A stretch of DNA of 64,000 nucleotides, from positions 124,001-188,000 of the forward strand of contig NZ_BOPF01000008.1 of NCBI RefSeq assembly GCF_016863615.1, given 5' to 3'. Under the pieces are notes generated by a model. That model had not been told where the DNA came from. It did no database searches and saw nothing but the letters and a program-made list of their open reading frames with translations. The stretch comes from Virgisporangium aliadipatigenens. GTDB taxonomy: Bacteria; Actinomycetota; Actinomycetes; Mycobacteriales; Micromonosporaceae. Shown here piece after piece: positions 1 through 8,929 of the stretch (its first letter is position 1; every line of letters starts with the position of its first letter). The position numbers and the translations under genes were made by a program.

Positions 1-41
1 CTAGGGCACTGCAACGGCGCTAACGATAGCACTCTCAGGGA

Positions 42-551
42 TCACACGCAGATGGAGCGGGTTTCGGCGATCGCCGCGGTGATCGGGCCGCCGAGATCGA
101 CCAGATTCTGCCCGGTGTACCGGTTCGGCACCGTCACGACCAGCGGAACCTCTCTGCCCTGAACGCTCCACACCGCCGCGTCCGGCCCCTCCTTCGCGTA
201 CCAGCAGACCCGCTCGATCTCGAGCAGCTGGGCACCCTGCGGGGCCTCCTCGACGGGGGCGCCGCAGGCGAGCGTGACGGCCGGGTCGCCGTAGGCGGCG
301 TTCTGCTCCGGGCCGGCCGTCACCGGGCGCCGCTGCAGGTCGCCGAGGCGGTCGGGCAGCCTGGCGAAGAGCGCGCGGCACACGGTGGCCGTGCGTTCGG
401 CCAGCGCGGGCGCCGCCATCGCGACGGGTGCGGTGGAGGCGGGGCGGGGCGGCTTCGCCGGGGCCGGCCGCATCCCGAAATACACCAGGACACCCGCCAC
501 GAGAGCCACCGGAACGGCGACGGCGGTCGCGATACGTGCTGCCGGGTCCAC
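42..551 (-). CDS. DUF3515 family membrane-anchored protein
   Basis: This 169-residue protein has one hydrophobic segment near residues 8-27 and then a Pro/Ala-rich linker, so it is probably anchored in the membrane with the rest outside the cell. The outer part holds four cysteines (in VCRALF, LACGAP, RVCWY and SICV), enough for two disulfides. The sequence fits the actinobacterial DUF3515 family, which usually sits beside thiL, as here. Its GTG start overlaps the stop of the upstream Lrp-like gene (TAGTG), so the two are translationally coupled. No biochemical role is known. Confidence 0.8.
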   Translation of the reverse strand: MDPAARIATAVAVPVALVAGVLVYFGMRPAPAKPPRPASTAPVAMAAPALAERTATVCRALFARLPDRLGDLQRRPVTAGPEQNAAYGDPAVTLACGAPVEEAPQGAQLLEIERVCWYAKEGPDAAVWSVQGREVPLVVTVPNRYTGQNLVDLGGPITAAIAETRSICV

Positions 552-784
552 TACAGGTGGACCACGGAGCAGGTAAGAGTGCGGGTGATGCCCGGAACCA
601 GCTGCACTTTGCTTACGATCATCTTTCCCAACTCATCGACGTTGTGAGCCTCCGTGAGCACCACCACGTCGTAGGGTCCGGTGACGGCGTCCACGCGCAC
701 GACCCCCGCGACATCCCGGATGGCCGCGGCCACGTCACGCGCCTTTCCGACTTCCGTTTGGATGAGGATGTACGCCTGAACCAC
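551..784 (-). CDS. Stand-alone Lrp/AsnC ligand-binding (RAM) domain protein
   Basis: The 77-residue product is only the C-terminal effector-binding half of Lrp/AsnC regulators, a beta-alpha-beta-beta-alpha-beta fold with the pattern GPYDVVV in the middle; the DNA-binding helix-turn-helix is absent. Such small proteins form dimers or larger rings and may sense amino acids or modulate full-length Lrp regulators; no target is visible here. It starts with GTG, is divergent from thiL with about 85 bases between them, and is followed directly by the DUF3515 gene. Confidence 0.85.
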   Translation of the reverse strand: MVQAYILIQTEVGKARDVAAAIRDVAGVVRVDAVTGPYDVVVLTEAHNVDELGKMIVSKVQLVPGITRTLTCSVVHL

Positions 785-870
785 GACACGCTCTCCAATC
801 CGCCGGCCGACGCGCGGCTCGCCCGTGAAACTACCGCACGTCGCAGGTCGGGAAAGGCACGGTACGCAGC

Positions 871-1818
871 ATGAAAGTTGGCAAGGCCGGTGAATTCGGG
901 CTGATCGCCCGGATCACCGCCCGATTGCCGCTCGGGCCGGCCGCCCTGCTCGGTCCGGGTGACGACGCGGCTCTGGTCGCCGTGCCCGACAACCGGGTGG
1001 TGGCGTCGACCGATGTGCTGGTCGAGGGGCGCCACTTCCGGCGGGACTGGTCGACCGGCGAGGACGTCGGGCACCGTGCCGCGGCGGCCAACCTCGCAGA
1101 CATCGCGGCCATGGGTGCCGTGCCGACCGCGCTGCTGGTCGCCCTCTGCGCCCCTCCCGACCTGGATGTCCGCTGGGCGGAGGAACTGGCCGAGGGGCTG
1201 GCCGAGGAGGCCGGTCTGGTCGGGGCGAGCGTCGTGGGCGGGGACATCTCGTCGAGCCCGACGCTCACGATCGCCGTCACCGCGCTCGGGGACCTGGACG
1301 GGCGCGCGCCGGTGCGGCGTTCGGGGGCGCGGCCCGGTGACGTGGTGGCGGTGGCCGGCCGGCTCGGGTACGCGGCGGCCGGCTACACCATCCTGTGCCG
1401 CGGCTTCCGTTCGCCGAAGATCCTCGTCGAGTCCTACCGCCGCCCACAGGTTCCCTACCACGCGGGGCCGGAGGCGGCGGCGCTCGGCGCGACCTCCATG
1501 ATCGACGTCTCGGACGGCCTGCTGGCGGACCTGGCGCACATCGCCGAGGCCTCCGGGGTCGCCGTCGACCTGCGCAAGGACGCGTTCCCGGTGCCGGTGC
1601 AGATGCGTGACGCGGCGGCCGCGCTCGGTGTCGACCCGTACACCTGGCTGCTCGCCGGCGGCGACGATCACGCGCTCGCGGCGACGTTCCCCCCGGAGGC
1701 GCGCATCGGTGCCGACTGGCTCGTCGTCGGCGAGGTGCAGGAGGGCGTGCCGGGCGTAACAGTCGACGGCCGGCCCTACGGCGACGGCGCCACCGGATGG
1801 GACCATTTCCGGTCATGA
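871..1818 (+). CDS. thiL: Thiamine-monophosphate kinase ThiL
   Basis: ThiL phosphorylates thiamine monophosphate with ATP to give the cofactor thiamine diphosphate, the last step of thiamine synthesis, in the cytoplasm. The 315-residue length is normal. The N-terminal nucleotide and metal motif GPGDDAA lies at residues 28-34, VVGGDIS follows in the first half, and IDVSDGLLADL and AGGDDHAL in the second, as in the PurM/ThiL fold. ATG is the first plausible start. The gene overlaps the next one by ATGA. No TPP riboswitch could be recognised upstream. Confidence 0.95.
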   Translation: MKVGKAGEFGLIARITARLPLGPAALLGPGDDAALVAVPDNRVVASTDVLVEGRHFRRDWSTGEDVGHRAAAANLADIAAMGAVPTALLVALCAPPDLDVRWAEELAEGLAEEAGLVGASVVGGDISSSPTLTIAVTALGDLDGRAPVRRSGARPGDVVAVAGRLGYAAAGYTILCRGFRSPKILVESYRRPQVPYHAGPEAAALGATSMIDVSDGLLADLAHIAEASGVAVDLRKDAFPVPVQMRDAAAALGVDPYTWLLAGGDDHALAATFPPEARIGADWLVVGEVQEGVPGVTVDGRPYGDGATGWDHFRS

Positions 1819-2273
1819 AGATCGAGGCTGTGCCGTTCACGGATCCCGTCGCGGTCGCCCTGACCACCGCCGCCCTGGCCGAACTCGGCCGGCGTTACGG
1901 CGGGGACGGCGACTCCGGCCCGCTGTCGCCCGAGGACCTCGCGCCGCCGCGCGGGACGTTCCTCGTCGCGTACGTCGACGGCGAGCCGGCGGGCTGCGGC
2001 GGATGGCGCACCGTGGACGGCATGCCGGGCACGGCCGAGATCAAGCGCATGTACACCGACCCGCGCTTCTACCGGCGCGGCGTCGCCACGGCGGTGCTCC
2101 GGGCGCTGGAGGACAGCGCCCGCAACGCCGGCATGACGCGCATGGTCCTGGAGACCGGTACGGCCCAGCCGGAGGCGATGGCCCTGTACGAGAAGGCCGG
2201 CTACGGGCGCATCGAGGGCTTCGGCTACTACGCCGACTACCCCAGCAACCGTGCCTACGCGCGCGACCTGTAG
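1815..2273 (+). CDS. GNAT-family N-acetyltransferase
   Basis: A 152-residue GNAT protein. The acetyl-CoA binding stretch is MYTDPRFYRRGVATAVL, with the RRGVA loop in place of the usual Q/RxxGxG/A, followed by the typical ALYEKAGYGRI motif B region. The ATG overlaps the thiL stop (ATGA); an in-frame GTG 18 bases upstream would extend it by six residues but is less likely. The acceptor substrate cannot be read from sequence. It probably shares the thiL transcript and ends at a long hairpin. Confidence 0.85.
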   Translation: MKIEAVPFTDPVAVALTTAALAELGRRYGGDGDSGPLSPEDLAPPRGTFLVAYVDGEPAGCGGWRTVDGMPGTAEIKRMYTDPRFYRRGVATAVLRALEDSARNAGMTRMVLETGTAQPEAMALYEKAGYGRIEGFGYYADYPSNRAYARDL

Positions 2274-2286
2274 CGGGCACACGTAA

Positions 2287-2318
2287 ACGCCCGGGCGTGG
2301 AGCACCACGCCCGGGCGT
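2287..2318. terminator. Bidirectional hairpin terminator between GNAT gene and rpmB
   Basis: A perfect 14-bp GC-rich stem (ACGCCCGGGCGTGG and its complement) with a 4-base AGCA loop lies between two converging genes. There is no strong U-tract on either strand, which is common for actinobacterial terminators. It probably ends both transcripts. Confidence 0.8.
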
Positions 2319-2331
2319 CGTACCGCTCGCT

Positions 2332-2523
2332 TTATGCGCGGGTGACCTTGCCCGCCTTGATGCACGAGGTGCAGACCTTCAGCTTGCGGGTCGTCCCGCC
2401 ACCCGCCGGGGTGCGCACGCTCTGGATGTTGGGGTTCCAACGCCGGTTGGTCCGCCGGTGCGAGTGGGACACATTGTGGCCGAAACCGGGCCCCTTGCCG
2501 CAGACGTCGCACACGCTAGCCAC
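2332..2523 (-). CDS. rpmB: 50S ribosomal protein L28
   Basis: The 63-residue product begins [14 protein letters not shown] after the initiator and continues with [11 protein letters not shown], the L28 signature. It keeps the zinc-binding pairs CDVC and CTSC, so it is the Zn-containing (C+) form. The GTG start was chosen because AGGAG sits a few bases upstream and family members start at this point; a longer in-frame reading adds five residues without support. It is a large-subunit component, here transcribed alone and opposite to its neighbours. Confidence 0.95.
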   Translation of the reverse strand: MASVCDVCGKGPGFGHNVSHSHRRTNRRWNPNIQSVRTPAGGGTTRKLKVCTSCIKAGKVTRA

Positions 2524-2656
2524 GGGATACTCCTGCACTTTGTGTTAGTTGAACAACCGCTACACCCTACCTGAGCCTGGTCCCGCACTCCTAATTGCCT
2601 ATTTCGCACGCCCGCCCGGCCCCTCCCGCGGCCCCAACCGCCGTGACGCCGCACGG

Positions 2657-2730
2657 GTGTGAGTTCACTGCGGACGTGTGTGAGTTCAGGGAGGTCAACT
2701 CGCTAGTTGATATCCGTGAGCTCACACACG
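2657..2730. repeat. Nested direct and inverted repeats (GTGTGAGTTCA)
   Basis: GTGTGAGTTCA occurs at 2657-2667 and again at 2678-2688. CGTGTGTGAG at 2675-2684 pairs perfectly with CTCACACACG at 2721-2730, and inside it TCAACT pairs with AGTTGA around a CGCT loop. The outer arm includes the stop codon of the DUF559 gene. It may be a terminator for that gene or a protein-binding site; the sequence alone does not decide. Confidence 0.6.
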
Positions 2731-3573
2731 TTCGGCGAGGGCCGCTCGGACGAGTGCTACCGAGCGCTCCGGTGTGTGGAGGATGTCGCCCGGGCCGAAG
2801 CGGATGATCAGCCAGCCCAGCGCGTGGAGGGCGTTGATCCGGCGCAGGTCTCGTTGGTACTGATCGCCGTCGCGGTGGTGGGCACCCTCGTACTCAACGC
2901 CCACTTTGTAGTGCTTGTACGCCAGGTCCAGCCGCGCCACGAACGTGCCCGCCGCGTCGCGCACCTCGTACTGCGTCGTCGGACGCGGCAGCCCGCCGGC
3001 GAGAAGCATCAGGCGGGTCCGGGTTTCCATCGGCGACTGCGCGCCCGCATCCGCCAGGGCGAGCACCTCGGCCAGCTGCGGCGCCCTGGGCCAGCGGCGT
3101 CGGGTCAGCGCATACGCCCGCAGCGACTCGTGCGAGATGCGGCGTGCGTTCAGCAGGGCGTCGACCGCCACCACGCCCTCGTGCACGTCGGCGCGCCTGG
3201 CCAGGTCGAACGCGGTCCGATCGGGGTGTGTCACGGGTAGGCCCTGGCTGCGCCGTATGTCGCCCGCGGCCAGCGTCGAACGGACCACCACCAGGTTGGG
3301 CCGGCGGGCGAGCTGAACCTTGCGGGGCACCGTCACCTCGACGGGCGCGTCACGCGGCAGTACGTCCACGCCCCACAGGAGCGCCGCCGAGTAGCCGCTC
3401 AGCGCGCCTCTCCCGTCGAGGAGAAGCGCGGCGGCCCTGCACCACGCCGCATGATCGAGCGGCAGGTCCGCCGGGGCGTAGACGTCGGGAAAGAGGCGCA
3501 CGTAGTGCGGGCCCTTCAGGCGGGCGAGCGTCACGTGGCCGGCGGCGACCGCGCGGCTTCCCAGGATCACCAC
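2722..3573 (-). CDS. DUF559-type endonuclease-fold protein with AbiEi-like N-terminus
   Basis: The 283-residue protein has an N-terminal region resembling AbiEi-type antitoxin/winged-helix proteins (YVRLFPDVYAP, SGYSAALLWGVD) and a C-terminal VSR/DUF559 nuclease-like domain. The latter shows SPMETRTR, ARLDLAY, VEYEGAHHR and the closing GWLIIRFGPGDI, so the acidic residues of a PD-(D/E)xK fold are present. A clear paralogue is encoded at 39220-40086. No toxin partner lies beside it. Cellular role is unknown; DNA binding or cleavage is inference. GTG at the given start or the next codon is possible. Confidence 0.75.
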   Translation of the reverse strand: MVILGSRAVAAGHVTLARLKGPHYVRLFPDVYAPADLPLDHAAWCRAAALLLDGRGALSGYSAALLWGVDVLPRDAPVEVTVPRKVQLARRPNLVVVRSTLAAGDIRRSQGLPVTHPDRTAFDLARRADVHEGVVAVDALLNARRISHESLRAYALTRRRWPRAPQLAEVLALADAGAQSPMETRTRLMLLAGGLPRPTTQYEVRDAAGTFVARLDLAYKHYKVGVEYEGAHHRDGDQYQRDLRRINALHALGWLIIRFGPGDILHTPERSVALVRAALAERV

Positions 3574-3677
3574 CGCAACACTGGGGGCTTCGCGCGGACG
3601 GCAGCAAGACGCAATCGCGAGCTGTGGACAAGGTGCAGTTACGGGGTGTGGATAACTGCTCCACTAGGCTTCGGGGC

Positions 3678-5234
3678 GTGTTGGACAGCTTCGACGCGGC
3701 GGCTGTGCGGCGGTGGTGCGCCCACGGGCTCGACGCGCTGCGCCGGCACCAACGCGAGATCGACGACCTCAACGTGTACCCGGTGCCGGACGGCGACACC
3801 GGCACCAATCTGGTGCTGACGTTCGACGCGGCGCTGAAGGCGCTGTCCGGGCAGGACGGCGACCGGCCGCTGACCCTCGCGGCGCGCGGTGCGCTGCTGG
3901 GTGCGCGCGGCAACTCCGGCGTGATCGTGGCGCAGATGCTGCGCGCGCTGGCCGATACGTTGCCGGCGGAGGCGGGCGGGCGGGCGTTCGCGGGTGCGTT
4001 GGGGCATGCGGCGGATGCGGCCTACCGGGCCGTTGCCGCCCCCGTGGAGGGAACGGTGCTCTCGGTCGCGCGGGCGGCCGCCGACGCCGCCGAGCGGGCG
4101 GGCAGCGACGACCTCGCCACGGTGGTGCGCCACGCGGCCGACGGGGCGGCCCGCGCGCTCGAACGCACACCCGAGCAGCTGCCGGCCCTGGCGCGCGCGG
4201 GCGTCGTCGACGCGGGCGGGCGCGGCCTGTGCGTGCTGCTCGACGCGCTCGCCGAGATCGTCACCGGCGAGGCCCCCGAGCGCACGCCGCACGCCGGCGC
4301 GCAGAAGCAGCCACAGCAGGCGCAGCGGCCCGCCCGGGAGCACGGGATCGGCGAGGCGTTCGCTTACGAAGTTCAATATCTGCTGGAAGCTCCCGACGAG
4401 GCGGTGGCCCCGCTCAAGGAGAAACTCGCGCGGCTCGGGGACTCTCTCGCCGTCGTCGGCACCGGCGACGGCACCTGGAACGTCCACGTGCACGTCGACG
4501 CCATCGGCCCGGCGATCGAGGCCGGCGTGGAGGCGGGGCGCCCCTACCGGATCGACGTGACCCGCTTCGAGGACCAGTTGGAGCAGCGCGAACGCGCGAC
4601 GGTCGTGCTCTGCGCCGGCGACGGCCTGGCCCGGATCTTCGCCGCCGAGGGCGCGCACGTCGTCACGACACCGTCGCCGGCGGAGATCCTCGGCGCGATC
4701 CGCGCATCGGGCGCGGGACAGATCGTCGTGCTGCCCAACGACAAGGACGCCGCCGCCGTGGCCGCCACCGCGGCGGCCGAGGCGCGGGCGGCCGGCAAGC
4801 AGGTGGCGGTCGTGCCGACCCGCTCGCCCGTGCAGGCGTTGGCGGCGCTGGCGGTGCGCGACCCGCAGCGGCGCTTCGAGGACGACGTCATCGAGATGGC
4901 CGAGGCGTCCGGCGCGTGCCGCTACGCGGAGGTGACCGTGGCGGCCCGGGCGGCGCTGACCGTCGCCGGACCGTGCCAGCCGGGGGACGTCATCGCGCTC
5001 ATCGACGGCGAGGTGGCGCTGATCGGCGCCGACACCGCGTCGGTGTGCCGGGACCTGATCGACCGCCTGCTGGGTGCCGGGGGCGAACTGGTGACCCTGC
5101 TCACCGGCGAGGGCGCGACGGAGGCGCTGGTCGAGGAGTTGGGTGCGCACGTGGCGGGCAGGTGGCCGTTCGTGGAGGTGAACGTGTACGAGGGCGGACA
5201 GCCGCACTACCCGTTGCTGGTGGGTGTCGAGTGA
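3678..5234 (+). CDS. DAK2-domain (FakA-like) kinase protein
   Basis: The 518-residue protein starts with a DAK2 domain showing NVYPVPDGDTGTN and GARGNSGVI, the ATP/metal site of dihydroxyacetone-kinase-like proteins, and ends with a DegV/FakA C-terminal type region. FakA in Firmicutes phosphorylates fatty acids held by FakB; whether this actinobacterial form does so is not shown. GTG is chosen because TAGGCT at 3665-3670 places a -10 box seven bases before it, suggesting a leaderless mRNA. It overlaps recG by GTGA, an arrangement common in this phylum. Confidence 0.85.
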   Translation: MLDSFDAAAVRRWCAHGLDALRRHQREIDDLNVYPVPDGDTGTNLVLTFDAALKALSGQDGDRPLTLAARGALLGARGNSGVIVAQMLRALADTLPAEAGGRAFAGALGHAADAAYRAVAAPVEGTVLSVARAAADAAERAGSDDLATVVRHAADGAARALERTPEQLPALARAGVVDAGGRGLCVLLDALAEIVTGEAPERTPHAGAQKQPQQAQRPAREHGIGEAFAYEVQYLLEAPDEAVAPLKEKLARLGDSLAVVGTGDGTWNVHVHVDAIGPAIEAGVEAGRPYRIDVTRFEDQLEQRERATVVLCAGDGLARIFAAEGAHVVTTPSPAEILGAIRASGAGQIVVLPNDKDAAAVAATAAAEARAAGKQVAVVPTRSPVQALAALAVRDPQRRFEDDVIEMAEASGACRYAEVTVAARAALTVAGPCQPGDVIALIDGEVALIGADTASVCRDLIDRLLGAGGELVTLLTGEGATEALVEELGAHVAGRWPFVEVNVYEGGQPHYPLLVGVE

Positions 5235-7399
5235 CCGAGAAGTCCACAGTGGACACCCCGCTGGCGAAGGTGCTCGGCGGCAAGACCGCCAAGGCCCTCG
5301 CCGACCATCTCGACCTGCACACCGTCGGCGACCTGCTGTACCACTTCCCGCGCCGCTACGACGAACGCGGCGAGCACACCGACCTTCGCGCGTTGGAGGT
5401 CGGCGACCAGGTGACCGTGATGGCGCAGGTCCAGATCGTCAACGTGCGGCCGATGCGCAAGACGAAGGGCACCCTGCTGGAGGTGGTGGTCACCGACGGC
5501 ATGGGCGGCTTCGTCACCTGCACCTTCTTCAACCAGGCGTGGCGGCAGCGGGACCTGCGGCCGGGGCGGTGGGGCCTGTTCGCCGGCAAGGTGACCGACT
5601 TCCGCGGCAAGCGCCAGCTCAACGGCCCGGACTACGTGCTGCTGAGCGAGGACGGCGCGGAGGAGGAGATCGAGGAGTTCGCCGGGGCGCTGATCCCGGT
5701 GTACCCGGCCGCGCAGGCGGTGCCGACGTGGACGATCGCGAAGTGCGTCGGCGTGGTGCTGGCGACGTTGGAGCCGCCGGTCGACCCGATCCCGCGGGAC
5801 CTGCGGGTCGAGCGGAAGCTCAGCACGCTGGAGAAGGCGCTGCGGGACATCCACCGGCCGCCGACGAAGGAGGCGCTGCACTTCGCGCGGCGGCGGCTCA
5901 AGTGGGACGAGGCGTTCGCGGTGCAGCTGACGCTGGTGCAGCGCAAGAAGCGGGCCGAGGACTGGCCGGCGGTGCCGCGCCCGCGGCGGGACGACGGGAT
6001 CCTGGCGAAGTTCGACGCGGGGCTGCCGTACGAGCTGACCGGTGGCCAGCGCGACGTCGGCGACGAGATCGCGGCCGACCTGGGGCGTTCGCATCCGATG
6101 CACCGGCTGCTGCAGGGCGAGGTCGGCAGCGGCAAGACGCTCTGCGCGGTGCGGGCCATGCTCCAGGTCGTGGATGCCGGTGGGCAGGCGGCGATCCTGG
6201 CCCCGACCGAGGTGCTGGCCGGACAGCACGCCCGCAGCGTGCGGGAGCTGCTGGGCGCGCACGGGCGCGCGGGGGAGCTGGACGGCGCCGCCGACGGGAC
6301 CCGGGTCGCGCTCGTCACCGGTTCGCTGGGTGCCGCCGCGCGCCGCCAGGTGGCCGCCGAGGTCGCCGCCGGGGAGGCCGGCATCGTCGTCGGCACGCAC
6401 GCGCTGCTCTACGACGGCGTGGACTTCAAGGATCTCGGGCTGATCGTGGTGGACGAGCAGCATCGGTTCGGGGTCGAACAGCGCGACGCGCTGCGCGCCA
6501 AGGCCGATCAGCCGCCGCACGTGCTGGTCATGACGGCGACGCCGATCCCGCGCACGGTCGCCATGACGGTCTACGGCGACCTGGAGATCTCCACGCTGAA
6601 CGTGCTGCCGAAGGGGCGTTCGCCGATCGCGACGCACGTGGTGCCGGTGTCGGAGAAGCCGGCGTTCCTGGACCGCGCGTGGCGCCGGTTGAAGGAGGAG
6701 GTCGCCAAGGGGCACCAGGCCTACGTGGTCTGTCCGCGGATCGGCGACAACGAGGGCGCGGACGGCGCCGAGGACGGCGAACGCCGTGCGCCGCTGGCCG
6801 TTCTCGACGTGGCGCCGCTGCTGGCGGAGGGGCCGCTGCACGGGCTGCGGATCGGGGTGCTGCACGGGAAGCTGCCGGCCGACGAGAAGGACGCGGTGAT
6901 GCGGTCGTTCTCGGCGGGCGATCTCGACGTGCTCGTGGCGACCACGGTGATCGAGGTCGGCGTCGACGTGCCCAACTCCACGATGATGGTGATCATGGAT
7001 GCGGACCGGTTCGGGGTGTCGCAGCTGCACCAGTTGCGGGGGCGGGTCGGCCGGGGGCAGGCGCCCGGGCTGTGCCTCCTGGTCAGCGAGGCGATGGCCG
7101 GCACCCCGGCGCGCGAACGCCTCGACGCCGTCGCCTCGACGCTGGACGGCTTCCGCCTCGCCGAACTGGATCTCGAACAGCGCCGCGAGGGCGACATCCT
7201 GGGTGCCGCGCAGTCGGGACGGCGTTCGCACCTGCGGCTGCTGTCGTTGCTGCGCGACACCGACCTGATCCGCGAGGCGCGGCAGGCCGCCGAGGAGACG
7301 ATCGGCGACGACCCCGAGCTGACCGCCTATCCCGAACTGGCCCGCATGCTCGCCCGGTTCGTGGACGAGGAACGGGCCGAATACCTGGAAAAGGGCTGA
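5231..7399 (+). CDS. recG: ATP-dependent DNA helicase RecG
   Basis: RecG is a branch-migrating helicase that reverses stalled forks and processes Holliday junctions and R-loops. The 722-residue product has an N-terminal OB/wedge domain (from about residue 60), Walker A GEVGSGKT at 296-303, the DEQH box in VVDEQHRFGV near residue 408, MTATPIPRT, and the helicase C-terminal motifs TTVIEVGVDVPN and QLRGRVGRG, ending with the TRG-type region. The start overlaps the upstream stop by GTGA, so translation is coupled to the DAK2 gene. Confidence 0.97.
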   Translation: MTEKSTVDTPLAKVLGGKTAKALADHLDLHTVGDLLYHFPRRYDERGEHTDLRALEVGDQVTVMAQVQIVNVRPMRKTKGTLLEVVVTDGMGGFVTCTFFNQAWRQRDLRPGRWGLFAGKVTDFRGKRQLNGPDYVLLSEDGAEEEIEEFAGALIPVYPAAQAVPTWTIAKCVGVVLATLEPPVDPIPRDLRVERKLSTLEKALRDIHRPPTKEALHFARRRLKWDEAFAVQLTLVQRKKRAEDWPAVPRPRRDDGILAKFDAGLPYELTGGQRDVGDEIAADLGRSHPMHRLLQGEVGSGKTLCAVRAMLQVVDAGGQAAILAPTEVLAGQHARSVRELLGAHGRAGELDGAADGTRVALVTGSLGAAARRQVAAEVAAGEAGIVVGTHALLYDGVDFKDLGLIVVDEQHRFGVEQRDALRAKADQPPHVLVMTATPIPRTVAMTVYGDLEISTLNVLPKGRSPIATHVVPVSEKPAFLDRAWRRLKEEVAKGHQAYVVCPRIGDNEGADGAEDGERRAPLAVLDVAPLLAEGPLHGLRIGVLHGKLPADEKDAVMRSFSAGDLDVLVATTVIEVGVDVPNSTMMVIMDADRFGVSQLHQLRGRVGRGQAPGLCLLVSEAMAGTPARERLDAVASTLDGFRLAELDLEQRREGDILGAAQSGRRSHLRLLSLLRDTDLIREARQAAEETIGDDPELTAYPELARMLARFVDEERAEYLEKG

Positions 7400-7401
7400 C
7401 C

Positions 7402-7746
7402 ATGACGCTCCTGCACATCTGCCCACGGGACGCCTGGCTAGAGGCCCGCGCCGCCGGCGAGTACGCGGCCGACACGCTCGCCACCGAGGGCTTCATCCAC
7501 CTGTCTCGCCGGGACCAGGTGCTGCGCCCGGCCGACCTGCGCTTCCGCGGGCAGAGCGGCCTGGTGCTGCTGGAGATCGAGGAGAGCAGGCTGACCGCGC
7601 CGCTCGAATGGGAGCCGGGCGTGCCCGACGCGGACGTGCTGTACCCGCACGTCTACGGGCCGATCCCGCTGGCCGCCGTCGTCGCCGTGCACGCGTTCCC
7701 GCCCCTGCCGGACGGCACGTTCGAGATCCCGCCGGGCGTCGGATGA
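7402..7746 (+). CDS. DUF952 family protein
   Basis: A 114-residue protein with the DUF952 pattern: LLHICPRDAWLEA at the N-terminus, EGFIHLSRRDQV, and DVLYPHVYGPIPLAAV. The family resembles ADP-ribosyltransferase-like folds and is often found with translation or repair genes, but no reaction has been shown. ATG two bases after the recG stop and an ATGA overlap with rsmD put it in one operon with recG, rsmD and coaD. Confidence 0.85.
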   Translation: MTLLHICPRDAWLEARAAGEYAADTLATEGFIHLSRRDQVLRPADLRFRGQSGLVLLEIEESRLTAPLEWEPGVPDADVLYPHVYGPIPLAAVVAVHAFPPLPDGTFEIPPGVG

Positions 7747-8303
7747 CCCGCATCGTCGCCGGTGCGCTCGGCGGACGGCGCCTCGCCACCCCGGACGGCC
7801 GCGGGACTCGCCCTACGTCGGACCGCGTGCGGGAGGCGCTGTTCAACACCCTGGAGACCCTGGTCGAACTGGACGGTGCCCGCTTCGCCGACCTGTACGC
7901 CGGCTCCGGCGCCGTGGGCCTGGAGGCGGCGAGCCGGGGCGCTTCGCACGTTCTCCTCGTGGAATCCGACGCGCGGGCGGCCCGGGTGGCGCGGTCCAAC
8001 ATCGCGTCCCTCGCGGCCGGCGCGGTCGTGACATTGCGCACTGCGAAGGTGGAGTCACTGGTCGCGGCGGCGCCCGGGGAGCCCTACGACGTGGTTTTCG
8101 CCGATCCGCCGTACGCGCTGGCGACTACCGAGGTCAGCGCCCTGCTGACCGGCCTGCGCGACGGCGGCTGGCTCGCCCGGGAGGCCGTGCTCGTGGTGGA
8201 GCGTTCGGCCCGTGACGGCGACCTGACCTGGCCCGAGGGCTTCGCGGCCGTGCGTGACAAGCGCTACGGGGAGACCGCGCTTTGGTACGGTCGCGCCTTA
8301 TGA
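7743..8303 (+). CDS. rsmD: 16S rRNA (guanine966-N2)-methyltransferase RsmD
   Basis: RsmD uses S-adenosylmethionine to methylate G966 of 16S rRNA in the assembling 30S subunit. The 186-residue protein opens with RIVAGALGGRRL and has the SAM-binding DLYAGSGAVGLEA motif, followed by the catalytic FADPPYAL (DPPY) motif. Length is standard. It overlaps the DUF952 gene and coaD by ATGA on both sides; the rsmD-coaD pair is conserved widely in bacteria. Confidence 0.95.
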   Translation: MTRIVAGALGGRRLATPDGRGTRPTSDRVREALFNTLETLVELDGARFADLYAGSGAVGLEAASRGASHVLLVESDARAARVARSNIASLAAGAVVTLRTAKVESLVAAAPGEPYDVVFADPPYALATTEVSALLTGLRDGGWLAREAVLVVERSARDGDLTWPEGFAAVRDKRYGETALWYGRAL

Positions 8304-8800
8304 GCACTTCGCCGCGCCGGGCCGCGTGCCCGGGGTCGTTCGACCCGGTGACGAACGGGCACCTGGACGTGATCGGCCGGGCCGCGCAGCTCTACGACGA
8401 GGTGGTGGTGGCCGTGCTGGTCAACCACACCAAGGTCGGCCTGTTCACGCACGACGAACGGCTGGAGATGCTGTCCGAGGTGACGGCGGACTACGACAAC
8501 GTCTCGATCCGCTCGTTCCAGGGGCTGCTGGTCGACTTCTGCCGCGCCAACGACATCCCGGTCGTCGTCAAGGGCCTGCGGGTGGCCAGCGACTTCGACT
8601 ACGAGCTGCAGATGGCCCAGATGAACTACGGCCTGGCCGGCGTGGAGACGCTGTTCATGCCGACGAATCCGCAGTACTCGTTCATCTCGTCGAGCCTGAT
8701 CAAGGACGTCGCCAAGTGGGGCGGCGACATTTCGGGACACGTCCCGGACGTCGTGGCCAACCGGTTGCGAAAGCGTCTCGGAGACCAGCACCGTCCGTAG
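8300..8800 (+). CDS. coaD: Phosphopantetheine adenylyltransferase CoaD
   Basis: CoaD transfers AMP from ATP to 4'-phosphopantetheine in the penultimate step of coenzyme A synthesis. The 166-residue product shows the nucleotidyltransferase signature GSFDPVTNGH (TxGH motif at residues 18-21) and the C-terminal ISSSLIKD motif, as in hexameric bacterial enzymes. The ATG overlapping the rsmD stop was preferred over an upstream GTG. About 130 bases follow before the next gene, so the operon beginning at the DAK2 gene likely ends here. Confidence 0.96.
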   Translation: MSTSPRRAACPGSFDPVTNGHLDVIGRAAQLYDEVVVAVLVNHTKVGLFTHDERLEMLSEVTADYDNVSIRSFQGLLVDFCRANDIPVVVKGLRVASDFDYELQMAQMNYGLAGVETLFMPTNPQYSFISSSLIKDVAKWGGDISGHVPDVVANRLRKRLGDQHRP

Positions 8801-8929
8801 GCACGTAACGCCAAACGCAGCCGAATCGCCGCTTCGCGATCCGGCCGATCCGGCCGTTTGCCTGCATGATGAAGTACGGCGCACGCCGGGGCAGGGCCGG
8901 CGGGCCGTCAGTGACGGGAGAGGGCTGCG

